In this document: positions 8,799 through 17,441 of the stretch, one piece after another
How the letters are laid out: each line of letters starts with the position of its first letter
Numbering within the stretch: position 1 is the first letter of the stretch
Position numbers and translations under genes: made by a program
The notes under the pieces: model-generated
Told to the model about the DNA's origin: nothing
Seen by the model: only the letters and a program-made list of their open reading frames with translations
The model's database searches: none
Assembly (NCBI RefSeq): GCF_014646155.1
Contig: NZ_BMMX01000001.1
Coordinates: 1,041,720 to 1,105,719 of the forward strand
DNA length: 64,000 nt
Origin: Mangrovihabitans endophyticus
GTDB taxonomy: Bacteria > Actinomycetota > Actinomycetes > Mycobacteriales > Micromonosporaceae
Reading direction: 5' to 3'

Positions 8799-10127
8799 AT
8801 GGCCACACGCACGCCTCCGATGATCAAAGCGCCCCCGGTGGTGGGCAGCCTGCTGGAGTGGCGGCGCGACCACGACCAGCTCTTCCTGCGTGCGTACCGG
8901 GAACTCGGGCCGGTCTTCGGCGTTCGTCTCGGGCCCCGGCGCGGGGCGGTGCTGATCGGACCGCAGCATCACGAGTTCTACTTCCGTGAGGTGGACCGGC
9001 GGTTGTCGGTGCCGGAGCTGTACCGCTTCGTGGTGCCGATGTTCGGCGACGTGATGATGGCCGCCACCGACACCGCCCGGCGCAGGCGACACGTCGCGCT
9101 GCTGCAGTCGGCCTTCCAAAGTGGCCGGCTCGCCGGTTATGCCGACGTGATGACCGCGGAGGTGGACGCCTGGCTCGACTCCCTCGGCGAGTCCGGCGAG
9201 TTCGACCTGTGGGACGCCGTGGAGCCAGTGGTCATGCGGATCGCGGCGAGCGCGTTGATGGGGGCGGAGATCCGGGCCCGGATCGACGAGTTCCGTCCGC
9301 TGCTGGTCGACCTGGCCCGCGGCATGGAGTTCATCCTCCCGCCCAACCTGCCGCTGCGCCGCTTCCGGCGGCGCGATCAGGCCCGCCGGGAACTCGCCGA
9401 GATGGTGCGTCCGATGCTCGCCGAACGACGCCGGGCGCCGGGACGGCACGACGATTTCCTGCAGGTGCTCGCCGACGACGCCGCGCTCGCCGCCGAGGGC
9501 GACGAGGTGCCGGTGGGCATGGCGCTGTGCACCATCTTCACCGGGTACATCACCACCGCCGCCCAGGCGTGCTGGACGCTGGCCCTGCTGCTGCGCCACC
9601 CGACCTATCTGGCGCGCGTGGTGGACGCCGCGGACCGGACGAGCCGGGCCGCCCTGCTGGACCTGGCCTTCAAGGAGGCCCTGCGGCTGCGTCCGGTGAT
9701 GGGCTTCTACGCCCGGACCAATCGGCAGGACCTGCACGTCGGCGGCTACCGGCTGCCGCGCGGCTGGATGACCATGCTCTGCCCCGGTGTCGCCCACCGG
9801 CTTCCGGAGATCTTCGCCGATCCGGACCGGTACGACCCGGACCGTTTCGCCCCGTCGCGGGCCGAGGACAAGCGGCACCCGCATGCCCTGATCGGGTTCA
9901 GCGGAGGCTTCTACCGATGCCCCGGCCAGGCGTTCGGCACCACCGAGGTGCGGGTCCTGCTGAATGGCCTGATCTCCCGGTACGACCTGGAACCGCTGGC
10001 CGCCGAGCCCGCCGCCGACCTGGAACTCGGCGTGACCCGTCCCCGGTCGCCGTGCCCGGTGCGCTACCGGCGTCGGCAGCGGTGGCCGGGCGCCGCCGCG
10101 GTGGCGGCGCAGGAACGCAATCGCTGA
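8799..10127 (+). CDS. Cytochrome P450 (first copy)
   Basis: 442 residues from ATG 8799, with GAAGGGAGGA upstream. The heme loop FSGGFYRCPGQAF (Cys ~residue 375) fits FxxGxxxCxG, and the K-helix ExxR is in KEALRLRPV. The I-helix reads TGYITTAAQ, where (A/G)Gx(D/E)TT is expected, so the acidic partner of the acid-alcohol pair is Ile. This may alter proton delivery or mark a non-hydroxylating reaction. It is soluble, with no N-terminal anchor. It is an oxidative tailoring enzyme whose redox partners must come from elsewhere. A second P450 is at 31596-33008. Confidence 0.9.
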   Translation: MATRTPPMIKAPPVVGSLLEWRRDHDQLFLRAYRELGPVFGVRLGPRRGAVLIGPQHHEFYFREVDRRLSVPELYRFVVPMFGDVMMAATDTARRRRHVALLQSAFQSGRLAGYADVMTAEVDAWLDSLGESGEFDLWDAVEPVVMRIAASALMGAEIRARIDEFRPLLVDLARGMEFILPPNLPLRRFRRRDQARRELAEMVRPMLAERRRAPGRHDDFLQVLADDAALAAEGDEVPVGMALCTIFTGYITTAAQACWTLALLLRHPTYLARVVDAADRTSRAALLDLAFKEALRLRPVMGFYARTNRQDLHVGGYRLPRGWMTMLCPGVAHRLPEIFADPDRYDPDRFAPSRAEDKRHPHALIGFSGGFYRCPGQAFGTTEVRVLLNGLISRYDLEPLAAEPAADLELGVTRPRSPCPVRYRRRQRWPGAAAVAAQERNR

Positions 10128-10196
10128 GAAGTCCGGCGGCCGCATCCGCCCTAGATTCGCACTTGCCGAAGGCGGTCGGAGAACAGGGGGCGGGAC

Positions 10197-12347
10197 ATGG
10201 CAACCGGAAATTCGACGTTGTCCGCGATCGCGGGCGTGCCATCCGTGCCGGCGAGCGCCGCGCCGCCGCCGTTCCCGCCGCTGGCCGGCACCGCGTTCCC
10301 GGCCGCGCAGGACCGGTGGGAGCGGCTGGTCACCATGGCCGAGATGCCGTTCCCGGCCGGGCGGGTGTGGGAGGCTCTGGTCTCACCCGCACATCTTCGC
10401 CACTGGCTGGCGGTGTGTCACGGACATTGGGCGGAACCCGACCAGGAGTCCACACTGGACTTCGAGGACGGCGAGTTCTTCTACTGCCGCACGTCGCAGT
10501 CGATGCGACCGCGCGGCGCCCGCCCCGGCACCCTGATCTATCAGTGGCGCTGGGTCGGCATCGGCCCGGCCGCCACGGTCACCTGGACCGTCCGCCCGGT
10601 GCCCGGAGGCACCCTGGTCACCGTGGTCGAGGAGGCGACCAACCCACCGTCGGACTGGCGTTCCTGGAACGGCATGGGCTGGCCGGGGATCCTCGACCAG
10701 CTCGCCAACTATCTGCGCACCGGGGTGGACAGCCGGTGGCCGTGGCGGCGCATGGGACCGTATCTGCAGATTCCGCTCCCGCAGATGCCGTACGCGGCGT
10801 GGGCAGCGCTGACCAGCCCGCCGGCGGTGCAGCACTGGCTGCAGCGCAGCGCGGGATCGCTGACCGTCGGCGACCCGATGACCGTGGTGATGGGCGACGC
10901 CAGCGGCACCGTCGAACTGACCGTGACCAAGTCGGTGGACGCCGGTCAGGAGTTCCCCTCCTACATGCCGTATCTGGAGTTCGAACTGCGCCGCCCGTCC
11001 TGGCGTGCCGCGCTCGGCGGTCGCCTCTGGATCGAGCCGGCCGGGCTCGGCGAAAGCCTCCTGCAGGTCTTCCACCACGGCTGGGAACGCCTGGACATCC
11101 ACGATCCGGTGACCGAACGCAAACTGCTGACCTCGTTCTGGACCGGTGCCGCCGCCCGTGCCCAGATGCTGCTCGGGGCGGGCCCGTCGGCCGCCGGGCC
11201 GCACGGGTGGACGGCCGGGGCCGCACCGAGCCCGGAACACAACGGTGCCGGGCCCGCGCCGGGCGCGATGAACGGCCACGGCGGCGGCCCACCGGCGATC
11301 GACCTCCCGGCGGCGATGGCCTTCGGCCAAACCGTGCTGGACCATCTCGGCGGCGCCATGACCAGTCTGCTCGTCGCCCTCGGCCTCCGGCTGGGGCTGC
11401 TCGGCGCGCTCGCCGCCGGACCGGCCACCAGCGCCGAGCTCGCCGCGGGCACCGGACTCGCCGAACGGTACGTCCGGGAGTGGTTGTGGGGCCTGCACAG
11501 CGCCGGCTATCTGCGGCTGGACGCCCCGGCGGGACGGTTCACGCTGCCCGCCGAGCACGCGGCGGTGCTGGGCGCACCGGACTCGCCGATGTCGATGAGC
11601 GCGGGATTCCAGCTCGTACCGGCCATGGCGGGCATGCTGGACGAGGTTGCGGCGGCGTTCCGCGCCGGTTCCGGCATCGGCCCGGAGGGCTTCCCGGAGT
11701 CGATGTACGAGGCGATGGAGCAGATGAGCGCCACGTGGCTGGACGCCTTGCTCGTCGATCAGTGGCTGCCGTCCGTGGACGGCCTGGTCGAGCGCCTGCG
11801 CCGGGGAGCGCGCGTGGCGGACGTGGGCAGCGGGTCGGGCCGGGCCGTGCTGGCCATGGCACGCCGCTTCCCGGCCAGTGAGTTCATCGGCTACGACGTC
11901 TATGCGCGCAACGTCGCGCGGGCGAGCGAGCTGGCGTCCGGTGCGGGAATGGCCGACCGGGTGCGGTTCCGGGAAGCGGACGCCGCCGGTGACCTGACCG
12001 GTCCGCTGGATCTGATCACCATGTTCGCGACCCTGCACGACGCGCCGGACCCGTATGCGCTGCTCGGCGCTGCGCGGGCCGCGCTGAAACCGGACGGGGT
12101 CCTGCTGATCCAGGAGAGCGCGGCGGCCACCCCCGGGGAGAACACCGGGCCGGCCGGACAGATCCTGTACGCCACCAGCGTCCTGCACTGCGTACCCGCG
12201 GCGCTGGCCGCGGGCGGTCCGGCGCTGGGCACCCTCGGACTGCCGTACGAGACCCTGGCCGCCCTGGCCGGCAAGGCCGGTTTCGGGCACGTGCACGAGG
12301 TGCCGGTGCAGAGCCCGATGAACGCCTTGTTCGTGCTCCGGCCGTAG
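10197..12347 (+). CDS. SRPBCC-SRPBCC-SAM methyltransferase fusion
   Basis: 716 residues from ATG 10197, with GGGGCGGGA upstream. Residues ~40-180 are an AHSA1/SRPBCC domain (PFPAGRVWEALVSPAHLRHW). Residues ~195-325 are a second one (QMPYAAWAALTSPPAVQHWL). A Pro/Gly-rich linker follows. Residues ~370-716 are a class I O-methyltransferase-type module: a winged-helix dimerisation part (TSAELAAGTGLAERYVREWL) then the SAM motif VADVGSGSGRAVLAMA (~residue 540). The double SRPBCC half parallels the stand-alone protein at 4899. Covalent joining of ligand-binding domains to a methyltransferase suggests the SRPBCC pair presents a hydrophobic intermediate for methylation. Ordinary methyltransferases of this family are ~340 residues and lack such an N-terminal half. 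Confidence 0.8.
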   Translation: MATGNSTLSAIAGVPSVPASAAPPPFPPLAGTAFPAAQDRWERLVTMAEMPFPAGRVWEALVSPAHLRHWLAVCHGHWAEPDQESTLDFEDGEFFYCRTSQSMRPRGARPGTLIYQWRWVGIGPAATVTWTVRPVPGGTLVTVVEEATNPPSDWRSWNGMGWPGILDQLANYLRTGVDSRWPWRRMGPYLQIPLPQMPYAAWAALTSPPAVQHWLQRSAGSLTVGDPMTVVMGDASGTVELTVTKSVDAGQEFPSYMPYLEFELRRPSWRAALGGRLWIEPAGLGESLLQVFHHGWERLDIHDPVTERKLLTSFWTGAAARAQMLLGAGPSAAGPHGWTAGAAPSPEHNGAGPAPGAMNGHGGGPPAIDLPAAMAFGQTVLDHLGGAMTSLLVALGLRLGLLGALAAGPATSAELAAGTGLAERYVREWLWGLHSAGYLRLDAPAGRFTLPAEHAAVLGAPDSPMSMSAGFQLVPAMAGMLDEVAAAFRAGSGIGPEGFPESMYEAMEQMSATWLDALLVDQWLPSVDGLVERLRRGARVADVGSGSGRAVLAMARRFPASEFIGYDVYARNVARASELASGAGMADRVRFREADAAGDLTGPLDLITMFATLHDAPDPYALLGAARAALKPDGVLLIQESAAATPGENTGPAGQILYATSVLHCVPAALAAGGPALGTLGLPYETLAALAGKAGFGHVHEVPVQSPMNALFVLRP

Positions 12348-12359
12348 AGGAGGACCGAG

Positions 12360-13637
12360 ATGTCGCAGCCCACTCCCGCCGTGCCCGTGTGGCGAATGCT
12401 CGGCCGGCTCACCGTGATATCCGTGGTGCTGGCCGGATCCACCGTGGCGACAGCGGCGGCGATGGCCGGTTCGCTGATCGTCGGAGGCCCCCGCCGGGCC
12501 CGGCGCACCGGCTACCGCGGGCTCGTGCGCACCCTGCAGGTCCTCGGGCCGACCTTCGTGAAGTTCGGCCAGACCTCCAGTACGCGCCGGGACACCATGT
12601 CCGCGGAGATGGCCACGGAGCTGTCCCGGCTGCACGACGCCGTCCGAGCGATGTCCCGGCGGCAACGAGACCGAGCGCTGCGCGACGCCGGCGTGCCGAT
12701 GCTGTCCACCATGGACGAAAGGCCCTTGGCCAACGGCAGCATCGCCGGGGTGTACCGGGGGCAGCTCACCGACGGCAGGGTGGTGGCGGTCAAGTTGATG
12801 CGGCCCGGCATCGAGGCGCGGATGCGCGCCGACCTGGCGCTGGTGCGGGCGCTGATGCGCGGATTCGAACGCATGCCCCGGATGCGCGGCATGCCGATGG
12901 CGGACCTGGTGGGATACGTCAGCACGGCGATCCTCGGCCAGCTCGACTTCGCCCGGGAAGCCCGCAACATCACGCGTTTGCGGCAGTGCCTGTCGCCCGT
13001 ACCGCAGATTCGCGTCCCGGCCGTGTACGCGGATGTGTCCAGCCCGACCTGTCTGCTGTTCGAATACCTGCCGCAACTGGACACGGCCACCCCCGGCGCA
13101 CTGCCCGCCGATGTGCGCGCGGCGCTGGCGGACCGGGTTCTGCAAGCCGCGAACCGGATGATGTTCGTCGACGGGTTCGTGCACTGCGACCTGCATCCGG
13201 GCAACGTCTATCTGACACGCGACCAGCGCGTGGTGATCCTCGACGCGGGCTACTGCGTGCAGTTGCCCGAGCGGGTCCGCGAACTCATCGGGGAGTTCTT
13301 CGCGTGCCTGCTGCGCGGCGACGGCCGCCGGTGCGGCGAGATCGTGCTGGAGAGCGCGGTGGACCCGAACCCGGCCGACCGGGAGGCGTTCATCGCGGCG
13401 ATGGCGGATCTCGTGGACCGGCACGCCGGCCCGGACCGCGAGTTCGACATGAAGGAGTTCGGCGATGCGGTCTTCACCCTGCAACAGAAGCACGGCATCT
13501 ACGCCGCCTCCGATTTCGCGTTCCCGATGATGTCGCTCAACGTCTTGGACGGTACGGTCCGCGGCTTCTCCGCGACCGTGGACTTCCAGCAGGTCGGCAG
13601 CTCCGACCCGAAAACCGGCGCGGGCGCCCGCGGCTAG
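12360..13637 (+). CDS. ABC1/UbiB-family atypical kinase (second copy)
   Basis: 425 residues from ATG 12360, with AGAGGAGGA upstream. It has the UbiB KxGQ motif (FVKFGQTSSTR), catalytic HCDLHPGN and VVILDAGY. Near the N-terminus is a hydrophobic stretch (VISVVLAGSTVATAAAMAGSLIV, residues ~19-41) that could be a membrane segment. The A-rich loop reads ANGS instead of AAAS. It parallels the first copy at 1123, including the order of motifs and overall length. It is the last gene of the 6728-13637 run and is followed by a strong hairpin. Two ABC1 kinases in one cluster is unusual. Confidence 0.87.
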   Translation: MSQPTPAVPVWRMLGRLTVISVVLAGSTVATAAAMAGSLIVGGPRRARRTGYRGLVRTLQVLGPTFVKFGQTSSTRRDTMSAEMATELSRLHDAVRAMSRRQRDRALRDAGVPMLSTMDERPLANGSIAGVYRGQLTDGRVVAVKLMRPGIEARMRADLALVRALMRGFERMPRMRGMPMADLVGYVSTAILGQLDFAREARNITRLRQCLSPVPQIRVPAVYADVSSPTCLLFEYLPQLDTATPGALPADVRAALADRVLQAANRMMFVDGFVHCDLHPGNVYLTRDQRVVILDAGYCVQLPERVRELIGEFFACLLRGDGRRCGEIVLESAVDPNPADREAFIAAMADLVDRHAGPDREFDMKEFGDAVFTLQQKHGIYAASDFAFPMMSLNVLDGTVRGFSATVDFQQVGSSDPKTGAGARG

Positions 13638-13667
13638 GCCGGCCGGGCAGCGCCCGCCCACGCTGGC

Positions 13668-13703
13668 ACGGTGGCCGCCCCGGCACGCCGCGGCGGCCAC
13701 CGT
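13668..13703. terminator. Bidirectional hairpin between convergent genes
   Basis: Perfect 12-base arms (ACGGTGGCCGCC and its complement) with a 12-base loop lie between the ends of the ABC1 kinase (+) and SnoaL (-) genes. There is no T-tract, as is common in actinomycetes. Confidence 0.6.
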
Positions 13704-13710
13704 TCGCGCG

Positions 13711-14139
13711 TCAGGCCATGGCCGCCAAGTATTCCTCCGGCACCAGGCCGACCTGCTCCATCAACTGCAGTTCGTCGGTGACGCCCCAATGCTCGACCAG
13801 TTTGCCGTCGGCGATGCGGGCGATGCCGAACACCGAGCAGCTCACCTTCCGGCCAGTGGCCGGCGTACCGAGGTATTCGCCGGTGTGGGTGGCCCGTGCG
13901 GTCATCCGGCTGGCCACGCGGTCCCCGTCGGCGACCAGATCCTCGATCTCGAACTGCAGATCGGGGAACGCCCGCATGAAGTCCGAGACGATGGTCACCA
14001 CCTCGTGGAAGCCGTGGCTGCCGCTGCGCGTGTGATGCACCATCTCGGGCGCCCAGAACTCGGCCACGCCCTGCAGATCTCCGCTGTTCCAGGTCTGGAT
14101 GTATCGGCGGACCAGTTCCTTGTTGTCCTCGGTCGACAT
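13711..14139 (-). CDS. SnoaL-like (NTF2-fold) protein
   Basis: 142 residues from ATG 14139, placed by GAGGAGG 9 bases upstream; the longer frame to 14223 is rejected. It is a single SnoaL-like/ester-cyclase domain: YIQTWNSGDLQGVAEFWAPEMVHH at the start, DFMRAFPDLQFEIEDLVADGDRV in the middle, and GKLVEHWGVTDELQLMEQVG near the end. These are the usual landmarks of the family, which includes polyketide cyclases and many small-molecule-binding proteins. It is the only gene of the cluster core on the minus strand, divergent from the 14406 operon. It may cyclise or isomerise an intermediate. Confidence 0.8.
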   Translation of the reverse strand: MSTEDNKELVRRYIQTWNSGDLQGVAEFWAPEMVHHTRSGSHGFHEVVTIVSDFMRAFPDLQFEIEDLVADGDRVASRMTARATHTGEYLGTPATGRKVSCSVFGIARIADGKLVEHWGVTDELQLMEQVGLVPEEYLAAMA

Positions 14140-14405
14140 CGGATCGTCGCCTCCTCGTGCCGTCGGCGCACCGGCCCGCGGGCGCGAGCGGGTGTGGTGT
14201 CGTTGTCCTCCACCGCTCAACACTTCCGGACGGTCGCCGGCCGAGCTTCTCCGGTCTTGCTGCCCGCGCCCGCCACGGCGGCCGGGGCGGGCACGGCGGC
14301 GCAGCGCAACGTGGAAGAAGTTGCCGTCCGCGGCCCGGTCCGAGACTGGCGCTCAGACGGGGCCGACGACGTCGCCCCGGACCTGAAGCACGGAGGGAGC
14401 AGGAC

Positions 14406-15080
14406 ATGCCGATGGATCCCGAGCGGCGCCAGCGGTACCAGGAGCGTGCCGGGCTGACCGACGAGCAGATTCAGCAGACCACGGGCACGCTCACCGTGGA
14501 CCGGGCCGCCGCCCAAGCGGACGGCGTCGACCTGGCCCAGGTCGACCTGGCGCGGACCGCGGTGCAGAACATCATGGCCGAATGCACGGTGATCAGCGCG
14601 GCGTACAACCAGATCGCCCTGGAGACCGAGCGGGATGCAAGGGATTCGGTCGATCAGCAGGATCTGGCCGCCGACCGGGCGCTGCTCGAAGACTCGTTCA
14701 CCAAGGACTACCGGCTCACCGACCCGGCCGGCAACATCGGGGGCCGGGACAAGACGATGGAAGCGATCTTCTCCGGGAAGATCCGCAAGGAGACCTTCGG
14801 GCGCGGCGGGTTCGAGACGCTGAGCGACGAGTTCATGGTCAAGGGCGACACGGCCATCTCGGTCGGCGTCTTCCGGATGAACGCCACACAGCTCGCGCGC
14901 AACATCAAGACCGGTGAGACGCGGCGTCGCCGCCGCACCGGCACATTCCGGTCCACCCACACGTACGTCCGTTCCGACGACCGGTGGCGGCTGGCCGCCT
15001 CGCAACTGACGCTGCAACCGGACCCGGACAACCTGCCGGGACCCGCCGACGCGGCCGACTGGGTGTTCGTCGACGACTGA
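14406..15080 (+). CDS. NTF2-like (DUF4440-type) protein
   Basis: 224 residues from ATG 14406, with GGAGGG upstream. The C-terminal ~140 residues carry an NTF2/SnoaL-like domain: LLEDSFTKDYRLTDPAGNIG, then DKTMEAIFSGKI, and the final strand DDRWRLAASQLTL typical of DUF4440. The N-terminal ~60 residues (MDPERRQRYQERAGLTDEQIQQ) are an extra helical region. It is the first gene of the core biosynthetic operon. Whether it is a catalyst or a scaffold cannot be told. Confidence 0.7.
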   Translation: MPMDPERRQRYQERAGLTDEQIQQTTGTLTVDRAAAQADGVDLAQVDLARTAVQNIMAECTVISAAYNQIALETERDARDSVDQQDLAADRALLEDSFTKDYRLTDPAGNIGGRDKTMEAIFSGKIRKETFGRGGFETLSDEFMVKGDTAISVGVFRMNATQLARNIKTGETRRRRRTGTFRSTHTYVRSDDRWRLAASQLTLQPDPDNLPGPADAADWVFVDD

Positions 15081-15106
15081 CCCCCTGCGGGCCTCGGGAG
15101 GCACCG

Positions 15107-16156
15107 ATGCGGTACAAGCTGCTGGGCAGGAGCGGGCTGCGGGTGTCGGCGCTGTGCCTGGGCACGATGACCTTCGACGGCACCGGCGGCGGATGGTGCG
15201 TGTCCGAAAAGGAGGGACGCGGCATCGTGGACGCCTTCCTCGACGCCGGCGGGAACTTCCTCGACACCCACACCTACGGCCCCACCGAGGACTACCTCGG
15301 TGGCTACCTGACCGGTCGCCGGGACCGCGTGGTGCTCTCCACCAAATTCGGCGGCACGCTGGCGGCCGACGACGTGAACGCCTCCGGCGCGCACCGCAAG
15401 AGCCTGGTCCGCTCGGTCGAGTCCAGCCTGCGCAGGCTGCGCACCGACTATCTCGACCTGCTCTGGTTGCACGCCTGGGATCCGCTCACCCCCACCGAGG
15501 AGTTGATGCGCGCCACCGACGATCTGGTGCGCCGCGGGAAGGTGTTGTACCTGGGGGTGGCGAACGCCCCGGCGTGGGCGGTGGCCCATGCCGTGACGCT
15601 TGCCGACCAGCGGGGCTGGACCCCGTTCGTCGCGGTCCAGGTGGAGTACAGCCTCGTCGAGCGCGACGTGGACCGGGAGATCCTGCCGATGGCGCACAGC
15701 CTGGGCCTGGGCGTGACCGCCTGGACCCCGCTGGCCAGCGGATGGCTGACCGGCAAATACCTGTCCGGCGGGGACACCGCCGGGAGCAACGGATCCGGTG
15801 GTCGCCGACTCGACGATCCGGTGATGTCCCGGTTCCTGCCACGCAACGACCGCACCGTCGAGATCGGTCGGGAAGTGTGCCGGATCGCCGAGGAGAACGA
15901 GTGCCCTCCGGCCCACGTGGCCCTCAACTGGCTGCGCCGCCGCGGCGCCATCCCGCTGTTCGGGGCCACCTCACCGGAGCAGGTCCGGCAGAACGCGGCC
16001 TGCTTCGACAGCCTGCTCTCCGCCGAGCAGGCGGACCGGCTGGACGCGGTCAGCCGGATCCGGCTGGGCTTCCCGCACGACTTCCTCAACAGCGGCCTGG
16101 TCCGGCGTCTCATGTACGGCGAACACGCCGGCCTGGTCGACGTCGTCTCCCGGTGA
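15107..16156 (+). CDS. Aldo/keto reductase
   Basis: 349 residues from ATG 15107, with GGGAGG upstream. It is a member of the AKR TIM-barrel superfamily: opening LGRSGLRVSALCLGTMTF, Lys in VVLSTKFGG, His in LLWLHAWDP, and a C-terminal NADPH-binding segment (IPLFGATSPEQVRQNAACF). The catalytic Asp and Tyr lie in FLDTHTYGP, one residue closer than in the usual DTAxxYG. It is expected to reduce a carbonyl with NADPH. It lies in the core operon, 10 bases before the serine hydrolase gene, so tailoring of the assembly-line product is likely. Confidence 0.87.
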   Translation: MRYKLLGRSGLRVSALCLGTMTFDGTGGGWCVSEKEGRGIVDAFLDAGGNFLDTHTYGPTEDYLGGYLTGRRDRVVLSTKFGGTLAADDVNASGAHRKSLVRSVESSLRRLRTDYLDLLWLHAWDPLTPTEELMRATDDLVRRGKVLYLGVANAPAWAVAHAVTLADQRGWTPFVAVQVEYSLVERDVDREILPMAHSLGLGVTAWTPLASGWLTGKYLSGGDTAGSNGSGGRRLDDPVMSRFLPRNDRTVEIGREVCRIAEENECPPAHVALNWLRRRGAIPLFGATSPEQVRQNAACFDSLLSAEQADRLDAVSRIRLGFPHDFLNSGLVRRLMYGEHAGLVDVVSR

Positions 16157-16166
16157 GGCGGACCCG

Positions 16167-17441
16167 ATGGGCGAGAACGGATGGTGGACGGCGGTCGTCG
16201 AGCGGATGGCCGCCTACCAGCGGGCGAATCCCGCCAACCTGCCCGGCGCGGTGCTGGCGGTGGAGACCGCCGGCACCGCCGGCCCGCAGGTTGCCGCCGT
16301 GGGCGCGGGCTGGACCGCCGACACCATCTGCACGCTCGCCTCGATGAGCAAGACCTTCACCGCCGCCGCGGTGCTGCTCGCCCTGGAGGACAACGGATCC
16401 CTGGACGTCGACGCTCCGGTGGCCGAGTTCGCCGGCATGGAACCCTTCGCGAGCGACCCGGTCAAGAAGCGCATCACCGTGCGGCACCTGCTGCAGCACA
16501 CCTCCGGCATGCCGCTGTATCTGCCGTACGGCGCGCCACCCGAGGCGTTCCGCCCACCCCGGAATCCGCCGGACATCTGGCCGGAGGGCCCGGGGACGCT
16601 CGGGCCCACCGTGCGCTGGCGCGGCTCGCCCGGTGACACCAACGAGTCGGTGTCCCTGGGCGGCGACCGCAGACCGGCCCGGACGGCCACCCTGGACGAG
16701 GTCAGTTCGTTCGTGATGCGGACATACCCGTTGCTGCACGAGCCCGGCGCGGAGTACACGTACAGCTCGGCGAACCATGTGGTGGCCGGACGGCTGGTGG
16801 AACGGCTGACCGGGCAGTCGCCCAACGTGTATCTGCGGCGCCGGCTGTTCCGGCCGCTGGGCATGCGCGACTCCTTCTTCGTCGCGCAGCCGCCGGGCGA
16901 TCCGGAGCTGCGCCGGCGCATCGACGAGGGGGTCACCCGGGAGCAGCGCGACCGGGTTGCCCCGCTGTCGCTGATCACCCACGACGGCCGGTGGCCGCCG
17001 GAGATCGCCCCGGGTGCCGGCGGCGGGTGGGACCGGCTGCGCCGCGGGTGGCGGTACGTGTTTCCGGAGGGCGGCATGTACAGCACCGCCGCGGACCTGT
17101 TGCGGTTCCTGCGGCTGCTACGTGACGGCGGACGCTGCGGCGCCGCCACCGTGTTGTCCCCGGCGGTGACCCGGCTGCTCACCGCCGACCAGGGCTTCGC
17201 CAGCACGATGGGCCTGGGCTTCCGGTCGACCACCACCCCGTACGGGCAAGGCCCCGGAACGCTGGACCACCTGGGCAACCTGATGACGTATTTCTGGTAC
17301 GACCCGCGGCCCGGTGATCCGCTGCTCGGGGTCTTCCTCAGCCAGCGGCTGGCCAACGCGGTGCTGCGCAACAACATGGCCGACGGGATGCGGGCCATCT
17401 TCCGGGAGTTCGTCCCGGCCGTCTACCGGGAGCGCGGATGA
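16167..17441 (+). CDS. Class C beta-lactamase-related serine hydrolase (first copy)
   Basis: 424 residues from ATG 16167. It has the serine-hydrolase/PBP fold of the beta-lactamase-related family: nucleophile motif SxxK in LASMSKTF (Ser ~residue 57), VRHLLQHTSGMP, and the second motif Tyr in YTYSSANHVVAGRLVERLTG, then PLGMRDSFF. There is no signal peptide, so it acts in the cytosol, which argues against a periplasmic or secreted beta-lactamase. Related enzymes act as esterases, peptidases or PBP-type cyclases releasing NRPS chains. The assembly line here has no thioesterase, so a trans release role is possible. It overlaps the NRPS start by 4 bases and has a paralogue at 23592. Confidence 0.85.
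   Translation: MGENGWWTAVVERMAAYQRANPANLPGAVLAVETAGTAGPQVAAVGAGWTADTICTLASMSKTFTAAAVLLALEDNGSLDVDAPVAEFAGMEPFASDPVKKRITVRHLLQHTSGMPLYLPYGAPPEAFRPPRNPPDIWPEGPGTLGPTVRWRGSPGDTNESVSLGGDRRPARTATLDEVSSFVMRTYPLLHEPGAEYTYSSANHVVAGRLVERLTGQSPNVYLRRRLFRPLGMRDSFFVAQPPGDPELRRRIDEGVTREQRDRVAPLSLITHDGRWPPEIAPGAGGGWDRLRRGWRYVFPEGGMYSTAADLLRFLRLLRDGGRCGAATVLSPAVTRLLTADQGFASTMGLGFRSTTTPYGQGPGTLDHLGNLMTYFWYDPRPGDPLLGVFLSQRLANAVLRNNMADGMRAIFREFVPAVYRERG

Noticed and set aside
5672..8827. 1051-codon open frame on the minus strand
   Set aside because: It is antisense to the AraC, HEAT-like and hypothetical genes, with low-complexity composition and no motif.
10383..13700. 1105-codon open frame on the minus strand
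   Set aside because: It runs antisense through the SRPBCC-methyltransferase and ABC1 kinase genes, and its residues are the His/Arg/Gln-rich kind produced by high-GC third-position bias. No domain is visible.
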